NCBI GenBank assembly: GCA_031551265.1
Contig: JAVBNU010000053.1
Coordinates: 1-11,926 of the forward strand
Length of the DNA: 11,926 bases
Reading direction: 5' to 3'
From: JAVBNU01 sp031551265
GTDB lineage: Bacteria > Cyanobacteriota > Vampirovibrionia > Gastranaerophilales > Gastranaerophilaceae
Of this stretch, positions 1-5,188 are shown in pieces (within the stretch, counting starts at the first letter, position 1; each line of letters begins with the position of its first letter). The notes beneath the pieces were generated by a model. It did not search any database. It was given only the letters and a program-made list of their open reading frames with translations, and was not told the origin of the DNA. A program made the position numbers and the translations under genes.

Positions 1-14
1 AAAGGTACAAAACA

Positions 15-533
15 ATGTCGAAGAAAAAAGTAAAAAAGAAAGAGTGTAGACAACAGATCGTTTATGAGCCGATCAATGTGCTGAAAGAGAATCCTTTTAA
101 TGCGAGAACGCACACAAAAAAACAGATTCAGAAAATTGGAAGGTCAATTAAAGAATTTGAATTTAACGGCGCCATTCTGATTGATGAAAACAAAACTATC
201 ATCGCAGGACACGGCAGGTATAGGGCAGCTAAATTACTAGGAATGGAAGAAGTTCCGACAATTACCATAACACACCTGTCTCCTGAAAAAATCAGAGCGC
301 TCATGATTGCGGATAATAAAATTGCCCTTGCAGCAGGCTGGAACGAGAAAATGCTCATAATAGAATTTGAATACCTGCTCAGTTTGCCTTACGACTTTGA
401 TGTAACTTTAACAGGGTTTGAAGCGGCTCAAATTGATTTTATGCTCATAGACAAAGAAGAAAAGACAGACAAAGCAGATATTCTACCCATCGAAAGCGCG
501 GTCAAGCCACGAGTAAACAGTGGTGAATTATGA
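15..533 (+). CDS. ParB/Srx-type N-terminal part of an interrupted ParB-DNA methyltransferase
   Basis: The 172-residue product carries a ParB-like fold as found in phage and prophage methylases: NPFNARTH at 26-33, IIAGHGR at 62-68, then a run ending in ADNKIAL near 99-105 and the typical helical tail containing LTGFEAAQIDFML. In known proteins this domain is fused to an adenine/cytosine-N4 methyltransferase and probably supports DNA binding. The frame stops at TGA 531-533, directly after SGEL. Without that stop it runs unbroken into the methyltransferase at 618-1307, giving about 430 codons, the usual length of the fused family. Start ATG 15 is preceded by AAAGG at 1-5, a suitable ribosome site. 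The N-terminus is very lysine-rich. Domain identity is secure. It is uncertain whether this half functions alone, is read through, or is a pseudogene fragment. Confidence 0.85.
   Translation: MSKKKVKKKECRQQIVYEPINVLKENPFNARTHTKKQIQKIGRSIKEFEFNGAILIDENKTIIAGHGRYRAAKLLGMEEVPTITITHLSPEKIRALMIADNKIALAAGWNEKMLIIEFEYLLSLPYDFDVTLTGFEAAQIDFMLIDKEEKTDKADILPIESAVKPRVNSGEL
531..533 (+). other. In-frame TGA at the conserved Trp of the ParB-methyltransferase fusion
   Basis: The reading frame from 15 continues past this TGA as QLGQHFLYCGDAL and on to DPPYN with no other stop until 1305. In complete fusions this linker reads approximately G-D/E-L-W-Q-L-G-x-H-x-L-x-C-G-D, so the stop replaces the conserved Trp; TGG to TGA is a one-base change. 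The following base is C, a context known to weaken termination in bacteria. Whether it is a mutation, a recoded codon or a sequencing error cannot be decided here. Confidence 0.85.
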
Positions 534-617
534 CAATTAGGGCAACATTTTCTTTATTGCGGCGATGCGCTTCTGTCAATAAGCTACGACATCCTCCTGC
601 AAGGGCAGTTATTCGAC

Positions 618-1307
618 ATGGCATTTGCAGATCCACCATATAACGTGAAAATTGATGGCCATGTTTGTGGCAAAGGAAAGATAAAACATAAAGAGTTTGT
701 TGCGGCATCGGGTGAAATGTCAAAAAAAGAATTTGCACGTTTTCTGTACAAATCTTTCAAAAACCTTGTCGCATATTCTAGAGATGGCTCTGTTCACATG
801 ATTTGTATGGATTGGCGGCATATACATGAAGTTATATCAGCTGGTACACGAGCCTACTCTAAATATCTAAACTTGTGTTGTTGGGAGAAGGTATACCCGG
901 GGATGGGCTCACTATACCGTTCTCAGCACGAACTTGTGTTCATATTCAAGAATGGCACCAAGCCTCATATTAATAACATAGAATTAGGCAAACACGGAAG
1001 ATGCAGAAGTAATGTATGGAGTTACCCGGGCGTAAGTGTAGCCAATCCCGGCTCTTTAGATGACCTCAAGTTACATCCTACGGTCAAGCCGTTGGCACTT
1101 GTAATGGACGCTATTCGTGACTGTTCAAATATCGGCGACATTATTCTAGACCCGTTTGCTGGCAGTGGAACGACTCTGTTAGCAGCAGAACGTACGAAAC
1201 GTAAGGCTTACGTCATTGAATACGAGCCACATTATTGTGACATTATTATTCACAGATATGAAAAATTATTTAAAAAAGAAGCGAAATTAATAAAACAAGA
1301 AAGGTAG
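618..1307 (+). CDS. Beta-class DNA (N4-cytosine/N6-adenine) methyltransferase, C-terminal part of the fusion
   Basis: This part transfers a methyl group from S-adenosylmethionine to an exocyclic amino group in DNA. Counting from ATG 618, catalytic motif IV DPPYN is at 5-9, motif X HPTVKP at 153-158 with the helix that follows, and SAM-binding motif I DPFAGSGTT at 178-186. The order IV-X-I is that of the beta class. The true domain starts upstream: the residues encoded at 534-617, including the Cys-Gly-Asp element before DPPY, are also conserved. ATG 618 is simply the first ATG after the TGA, and only a distant AAGGG (601-605, 12 nt away) could serve it. No restriction endonuclease is adjacent, which suits a solitary phage methylase. 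The stop TAG is 6 nt before the next start, so the two genes are probably co-transcribed. Confidence 0.85.
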   Translation: MAFADPPYNVKIDGHVCGKGKIKHKEFVAASGEMSKKEFARFLYKSFKNLVAYSRDGSVHMICMDWRHIHEVISAGTRAYSKYLNLCCWEKVYPGMGSLYRSQHELVFIFKNGTKPHINNIELGKHGRCRSNVWSYPGVSVANPGSLDDLKLHPTVKPLALVMDAIRDCSNIGDIILDPFAGSGTTLLAAERTKRKAYVIEYEPHYCDIIIHRYEKLFKKEAKLIKQER

Positions 1308-1313
1308 GTCAAA

Positions 1314-1802
1314 ATGACTGATTTAAACGATGAAACAGAAAAAGAGCATGAAGTAGATTTTAATGATAACGCGGAAAGCGAGTACGAAGTCGGGTACAAA
1401 AAACCTCCGAAAAAACATCAATTTAAGAAAGGTGAAAGTGGCAATCCGCTCGGAAGGCCAAAGGTTGAAAAACCCGGCTGCATTTCTGAAGTGTTGGTTA
1501 AAACCTTGCTTGAAGAGGTGCCCGTTCAAATGAAGAATGGCAAAGAAAAAACTGTCCAAGCAATGGAAGTTATTGCCAGAAAAATAATACAAAGCGCGAT
1601 GAGTGGAGATATGCCGACAATTCGAATGCTATTTCAAGCTAAAGTAATAGATCCAAAGTCGGTTAAAGCCGCATTCTTGAAATACAATGCGCCTAAAGAA
1701 CCTTCGCGCTTATCAAGAGCGGAAGCGGCAGTATTGGCAGCGATTAAACGAGGGATATATGATAGTGATAATTATGACAAAAAACAGAAGAATAAAATTT
1801 AG
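1314..1802 (+). CDS. DUF5681 domain protein (phage-associated)
   Basis: The product is 162 residues. After an acidic N-terminus (about 1-27) comes the family hallmark QFKKGESGNPLGRPK at 36-50, a basic Gly/Pro segment followed by a helical region. The molecular function of DUF5681 is not known to me. The family is typically found next to phage terminase genes and ParB-methyltransferase fusions, as here. The start ATG follows AGGTAGG, which overlaps the preceding stop codon, leaving a 6-nt gap. The C-terminus is basic (KKQKNKI). The expected terminase large subunit does not follow: the unit ends here with a candidate terminator and then an unrelated gene, suggesting a truncated or rearranged phage module. 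Confidence 0.8.
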   Translation: MTDLNDETEKEHEVDFNDNAESEYEVGYKKPPKKHQFKKGESGNPLGRPKVEKPGCISEVLVKTLLEEVPVQMKNGKEKTVQAMEVIARKIIQSAMSGDMPTIRMLFQAKVIDPKSVKAAFLKYNAPKEPSRLSRAEAAVLAAIKRGIYDSDNYDKKQKNKI

Positions 1803-1810
1803 TTAATGCA

Positions 1811-1837
1811 AAAAAGACCTTAGGGGCTTTCTTTATT
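1811..1837 (+). terminator. Weak candidate terminator after the phage-like unit
   Basis: AAAGACC and GGGCTTT can form an imperfect hairpin: four base pairs, one mismatch, two base pairs and a short TTAG loop. It is followed by CTTTATTT. It lies directly after the DUF5681 stop and before a new candidate promoter. The stem is short, so this is tentative. Confidence 0.35.
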
Positions 1838-1871
1838 TAAAAGATATTGCCCTTCTAATTAGAACTCTCGC

Positions 1872-1894
1872 TTAATTATATTAATTATATTATA
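1872..1894. repeat. Short AT-only tandem repeat
   Basis: TTAATTATA occurs twice in direct succession (1872-1880 and 1881-1889) and is followed by the partial copy TTATA. It lies in the 169-bp gap between the DUF5681 gene and the PP-loop gene, just upstream of the candidate promoter, where it could act as an AT-rich upstream element. It could equally be ordinary AT-rich spacer. Confidence 0.4.
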
Positions 1895-1913
1895 AAGAAA
1901 TATTACGCCGCAG

Positions 1914-1943
1914 TTGTAAAATTCTTGAAATAAAGTCTATGCT
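1914..1943 (+). promoter_or_regulatory. Candidate sigma-70 promoter for the PP-loop gene
   Basis: TTGTAA (1914-1919) and TATGCT (1938-1943) are separated by 18 bp, about 30 bp before the ATG at 1972. Each hexamer matches the consensus only in part. The position after a candidate terminator and an AT-rich tract supports it. Confidence 0.35.
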
Positions 1944-1971
1944 TGAACTACTAGACTAAAAAGGAATTATT

Positions 1972-2820
1972 ATGACTAAACAAAAAGAATACCACATCTT
2001 ATCACTCTCCGGTGGCAAGGATAGCACAGCATTAGCATTCTTCATCAAAGATAATATGCCTGAGGTATTTGAGCAGCTTGAGATGGTTTTTTGTGATACT
2101 GAATGTGAAATACCTGAAACTTATGATTACTTGAATAAAATCGAAATTTTTTTGAATAAAAAAATTACACAGTTAAAGCCATATAAGAGCTTTGAACATT
2201 TGCTAGCAGTTTACAAATTTATGCCTTCAGTTATAAATCGGTGGTGTACGGTTGAGTTAAAGACAAAGGTATTCAGGAAGTATGTTTTCGATATTTTTAA
2301 AGAACATGGTGAAGGCACTATTCACTTGTATATTGGCATAAGACATGATGAAGCTCAACGTACTGCTAGCTCTGCTCAAAATGATAATTTTATCATAGCG
2401 CAGTATCCGTTTGTTGAACATGGTATTAATAAACCTGATGTTGATGATATACTAATTCGTTCGGGAATTGGATACTCGGATTATTATTCGTGGCGTAAAC
2501 GCTCTGGCTGTTACTTCTGTTTTTATCAATCAAAAAATGATTGGCTCAATTTATATGAAAATCACCAAGATTTATTTTATAAGGCTATGGAATATGAACT
2601 TAAAAAAGAAAAAGAGTTACAGCGTGGTCGTTTTGGCTGGAATTGCGACATGGCGTTGAAAGAAATGATTAAGCCTGAGAATATGAAAAAAATTCGTGAT
2701 GATTATGCTAAATTACAAGAAAAACGCTACAAAAAAGCCTTAGAAAAAAAAGAAAACACTGGGTTACTGTATGATGTTGACAGCTTTAGTGAAAATCAAT
2801 GTGTTTTTTGTCACTTATAG
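1972..2820 (+). CDS. PAPS-reductase/DndC-like PP-loop family protein
   Basis: This 282-residue protein belongs to the phosphoadenosine phosphosulfate reductase superfamily, which activates or binds adenylylated substrates through a PP-loop. The loop is SGGKDST at 13-19. Further family-type elements are RWCTVELK at 90-97 and GIRHDE at 122-127. Cysteines C92, C180 and C183 (CYFC) plus C277 and C280 (CVFC at the extreme C-terminus) could hold an Fe-S cluster or zinc. Relatives include DndC of DNA phosphorothioation, sulfate-assimilation reductases, and many phage and defence-island proteins. None of the other Dnd, Ssp or BREX genes is present and no sulfur-assimilation gene is nearby, so the substrate is unknown. 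AAGGA at 1961-1965, 6 nt before ATG, fixes the start. The stop codon lies 2 bp from that of the convergent gene. Confidence 0.8.
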   Translation: MTKQKEYHILSLSGGKDSTALAFFIKDNMPEVFEQLEMVFCDTECEIPETYDYLNKIEIFLNKKITQLKPYKSFEHLLAVYKFMPSVINRWCTVELKTKVFRKYVFDIFKEHGEGTIHLYIGIRHDEAQRTASSAQNDNFIIAQYPFVEHGINKPDVDDILIRSGIGYSDYYSWRKRSGCYFCFYQSKNDWLNLYENHQDLFYKAMEYELKKEKELQRGRFGWNCDMALKEMIKPENMKKIRDDYAKLQEKRYKKALEKKENTGLLYDVDSFSENQCVFCHL

Positions 2821-2822
2821 CT

Positions 2823-4304
2823 TTAGTTTTGTTTCTCATAATAATCGCTGTGTGGCTTGCCTTGTTTAGCGTTGGGGTTGCAATCAAGGTCGTCCATATC
2901 GACAAATCCATCATGGTCATTGTCCATGCCATCTGAACAAGAGCCGGGAGTATCAGGTCCTTCCGGTTTAGGGTCTGCATTTAGCCATTTGTCAGGGATA
3001 GAATTATATAATGTAATAAAAGTTTTTTTGTATGTTTCTGCAATTTTTGGATTGTCGATTATCAATGAGTTTTCATCATTAAAATATTGCGCACGATTTG
3101 TCCAGTTCAAACTACCTGTAACTACATACCGCTCGGTTATTAGAGCCTTCATATGCATTTTGCCTACCCAATTTTCCACTTTCACAGGTATACCAGCTAA
3201 TCTTAAAATTTTATGTTTTGAATATTTACTTAACGCAGAAGATGCATCTAGAATTACTTTTACATCAACACCTCGTTCTTTTGCCTGTATTAATGCTTGG
3301 GTTACATTTGGTTCGGTTAAGTAAAACATGGGCACATAGATGTAATTTTTGCTGTTATTGATAATAGTTATTATATCCTTCAAAAAATCGTTATCTGTCG
3401 GCGCAAAATAAACCGAAATAATTGTCTCATCATCAAGTTTAATATTCTTTTTATTTGGAATAATTTTTTTATCTCTGTGAAATTTACCACTGTACATTTG
3501 CAAAAATTCTTGAGCGAAAAGTTCATTTATTTTTTCGGATTTAATAACTAAAAAGTCGTTTGCGTTAGTATTTTGTCCACCGATACCTACGGTGCTTATA
3601 TTTGCGCTTCCTGTTGTTACAATATTATTATCGATTACAAAAAATTTATTGTGCATTAGCTGGTCTGTAAAATACCCTATTTCTTCGTCAGAAAATTCAG
3701 CCGATATTTTTTGTTCTTTTATGTAGAAATCGACTGCCTGTTTATTATTGAGCTTCAATATTTCATCGTTCCAATCTGTTTTAAAATTGGGGATTTTTTC
3801 CTGTAAAAACGCTGTCCGACTATAATTATATTTGCCGTATTTATTGATATCAGTGACCCATTTTACATCAAGCCTAGCATTATACTTGTTGATAAGAGCA
3901 TTAATTATATCCCAGCAAGAAATACCATAAATAGCAAAGTAAATACGTTTTTGAGCCGTTAGAATAAGATTTTTTAACCTAAGCAATGCGCCATTTGGCT
4001 TCTTTTGGTAGTCTACAAGCGGGCTCAAGAAATGTACCTCTATGCTCTCATTTTTAAAAGCAGCCAATTTAGAAATATCTTCTTCCTGCTCTTTATTGTT
4101 GACATGGCAGCAGCTTGAAGGTTTGTATTTGATGTTGAGAAGGGGCTTTTTAATTGTTTTTGAATTTCTTATATTCTGGGCATATTCACATTCAGGCTTG
4201 TGATATTTATTATTTTTAAGGTTTAAAATAACATCATTATTTCCGGCAAAAACGAGGGTTTGTACGCATAGCAGTAATAATATTAAACTTACAACCTTTT
4301 TCAA
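2823..4304 (-). CDS. Secreted phospholipase D-like protein with two HKD motifs and a Ca-binding-type tail
   Basis: The 493-residue product has, in order: a Sec signal peptide (1-20, KK then a Leu-rich core ending VFA); a Cys/His segment (H35, C39, then C65-C66-H67) resembling the small Ada/nuclease-tail zinc module YHKPxCxYA; PLD repeat 1 with H218-N-K220 to D225 and GSANIS; PLD repeat 2 with H384-M-K386 and GSLNWT; and a tail C456-SDGMDNDHDGFVD to C475. The tail matches the C-x-DG-x-DND-x-DG repeat of secreted calcium-binding proteins. Two HKD sites form one active centre in PLD enzymes, which cleave phosphodiesters in lipids or nucleic acids. In repeat 2 the usual Asp is Glu (E391). It is probably exported to the periplasm or outside. 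Start is TTG 4304: the frame is closed by a stop 12 nt upstream with no ATG between, and the signal peptide starts there. Substrate is unknown. Confidence 0.85.
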   Translation of the reverse strand: MKKVVSLILLLLCVQTLVFAGNNDVILNLKNNKYHKPECEYAQNIRNSKTIKKPLLNIKYKPSSCCHVNNKEQEEDISKLAAFKNESIEVHFLSPLVDYQKKPNGALLRLKNLILTAQKRIYFAIYGISCWDIINALINKYNARLDVKWVTDINKYGKYNYSRTAFLQEKIPNFKTDWNDEILKLNNKQAVDFYIKEQKISAEFSDEEIGYFTDQLMHNKFFVIDNNIVTTGSANISTVGIGGQNTNANDFLVIKSEKINELFAQEFLQMYSGKFHRDKKIIPNKKNIKLDDETIISVYFAPTDNDFLKDIITIINNSKNYIYVPMFYLTEPNVTQALIQAKERGVDVKVILDASSALSKYSKHKILRLAGIPVKVENWVGKMHMKALITERYVVTGSLNWTNRAQYFNDENSLIIDNPKIAETYKKTFITLYNSIPDKWLNADPKPEGPDTPGSCSDGMDNDHDGFVDMDDLDCNPNAKQGKPHSDYYEKQN

Positions 4305-4344
4305 TAACTTGTTCTTTCACTAATACCAGCTATTCAACAAATTT

Positions 4345-4353
4345 ATTATATCA
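4345..4353 (-). promoter_or_regulatory. Extended -10 promoter for the PLD-like gene
   Basis: On the minus strand this reads TGATATAAT, a perfect TGn extension plus the TATAAT consensus. Transcription would begin near 4338, leaving a leader of about 35 nt before TTG 4304. No good -35 is seen, which is usual for extended -10 promoters. It implies the PLD-like gene can be expressed separately from the upstream paralog pair. Confidence 0.5.
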
Positions 4354-4359
4354 CAATGC

Positions 4360-4374
4360 AGCACTTCTCGTGCT
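4360..4374 (-). other. Small hairpin between the paralog pair and the PLD-like promoter
   Basis: AGCAC and GTGCT form a 5-bp stem around a 5-nt loop just downstream of the stop at 4377. No T-tract follows on the minus strand, so it is not a standard intrinsic terminator. It could slow transcription or protect an mRNA end. Confidence 0.3.
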
Positions 4375-4376
4375 AA

Positions 4377-4748
4377 CTACCTATCACCATCGCCGTAATC
4401 GTCGTAATCTACATTCTCTAATTTTTCAGGTCTTATGCCGTTTTCCCTATTTTGAACGCGCTGCAAGCCAGATATAACCATTTCTAAGTCATCAGGTGTA
4501 ATCTCATCTTCCAAATAATCTTCAAATAGTTCTAGTGATGATTTCGCGTCCTCTTGTCTTAGCTCTTTTTCAAGCCTGACTCTAAAAGTATCTTCTTTAG
4601 TGTAATAGTAATGAAAATTACGCATAGCTTCAGCTTGTGCGATTTCTTTTTCTTTATAACCTTCTCTGATGGCTCTTTTCTTGTCACTTTCGCTTATGGT
4701 GCCGAAAGCGACGCCAATATAATTGGCATTTATCCCCGATATTCTCAT
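4377..4748 (-). CDS. Small acidic protein of unknown function, downstream copy of a tandem pair
   Basis: I do not recognise this 123-residue family. It begins MRISGIN, has FGTIS at about 14-18, and continues as a charged, mostly helical protein with DKKRAIREG, AEAMRNFHYYYT and the almost invariant block GLQRVQNRENGI, ending in the acidic tail DDYGDGDR. There is no signal peptide or membrane segment. It is about 60% identical to the gene just upstream (4763-5140), so the pair arose by tandem duplication. I prefer ATG 4748 over ATG 4757: GAGGAA at 4758-4763 touches ATG 4757 but lies 9 nt from 4748, and only the 4748 start aligns with the paralog. The ribosome site overlaps the paralog stop TAG, so the two are probably translated from one message. 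Confidence 0.8.
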   Translation of the reverse strand: MRISGINANYIGVAFGTISESDKKRAIREGYKEKEIAQAEAMRNFHYYYTKEDTFRVRLEKELRQEDAKSSLELFEDYLEDEITPDDLEMVISGLQRVQNRENGIRPEKLENVDYDDYGDGDR

Positions 4749-4757
4749 AGTCTTCAT

Positions 4758-4763
4758 TTCCTC
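4758..4763 (-). promoter_or_regulatory. Ribosome-binding site deciding the start of the downstream paralog
   Basis: GAGGAA abuts ATG 4757 with no spacing but stands 9 nt before ATG 4748, so 4748 is favoured. It begins at the last base of the upstream stop TAG (4763-4765), suggesting coupled translation. Confidence 0.6.
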
Positions 4764-5140
4764 TACCTGTCGCCATCGCCGTAATCGTCAAAATCTGTGC
4801 TTGCGTTTTTGTATGCGGACTTTATACCGTTTTCCCTATTTTGAACGCGCTGCAAGCCTGATAAAATAATATATAAATCTTCAGGTGTGATGTTATCATC
4901 AAAATAATCCTCATATAATCCTAGCGATGATTTAGCGTCCTCTTTTTTAAGCTCTTTTCCAAGTCTGACCTTAAAATCATTTCCGCTAGTATAGTAGTAG
5001 TGAAAATTATGCATAGCCTCTGCTTGCTTAACTTCTTCAGCTTTAAATCCTTCGTTGATGGCGCGTTTCTTGTCAATTTCACTAATAGTCCCGAAGTTGA
5101 CAAAGTTGCAGGTTCTAACCTGTATTCCTGATACTTTCAT
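4763..5140 (-). CDS. Small acidic protein of unknown function, upstream copy of a tandem pair
   Basis: This 125-residue protein is the sister of the product at 4377-4748. Shared blocks are NFGTIS near 15-20, DKKRAI, QAEAM-x-NFHYYYT, EDAKSSL, ITPxDL, LQRVQNRENGI and the tail DDYGDGDR. The centre and tail are strongly conserved; the N-terminal dozen residues and the stretch before the tail vary. A TTG at 5155 would add five residues, but it overlaps the ribosome site GAGGAA (5148-5153), which sits 7 nt before ATG 5140. The paralog also aligns from this ATG. It lies 48 bp after the large membrane-protein gene on the same strand and is probably in its operon. The function is unknown. The conserved Arg/Gln/Asn block and Tyr cluster are the likely functional core. 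Confidence 0.8.
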   Translation of the reverse strand: MKVSGIQVRTCNFVNFGTISEIDKKRAINEGFKAEEVKQAEAMHNFHYYYTSGNDFKVRLGKELKKEDAKSSLGLYEDYFDDNITPEDLYIILSGLQRVQNRENGIKSAYKNASTDFDDYGDGDR

Positions 5141-5147
5141 GTCCCAT

Positions 5148-5153
5148 TTCCTC
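5148..5153 (-). promoter_or_regulatory. Ribosome-binding site deciding the start of the upstream paralog
   Basis: GAGGAA lies 7 nt before ATG 5140 and overlaps the alternative TTG at 5155, which argues against the longer start. Confidence 0.6.
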
Positions 5154-5188
5154 AATAAATCCGTTTACGTATTAAACCAAAAACTGAA

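Larger units (their letters stand above)
4377..5140 (-). repeat. Tandem gene duplication
   Basis: The two small genes are direct repeats at about 387-389 bp spacing. A 32-bp stretch at 4438-4469 is identical at 4827-4858 (it encodes the QRVQNRENG block), and the 3' ends and ribosome sites are also nearly identical in DNA. The remainder has diverged, so the duplication is not recent. Confidence 0.8.

Noticed and set aside
530..641. ATGA overlap at 530-533, suggesting a coupled start for the methyltransferase
   Set aside because: The ATG at 530 opens a different frame that ends after about 36 codons and does not encode the methylase.
1872..1894. Tandem AT repeat as iterons or a replication origin
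   Set aside because: Only two and a half copies of a 9-bp AT-only unit, with no replication gene nearby.
2857..3324. 155-codon open frame on the plus strand
   Set aside because: It lies wholly antisense to the PLD-like gene, which has clear motifs; it has no ribosome site or recognisable domain.
4360..4374. Intrinsic terminator downstream of the tandem paralogs
   Set aside because: The stem is only 5 bp and no T-tract follows on the minus strand, so it is listed only as a hairpin.
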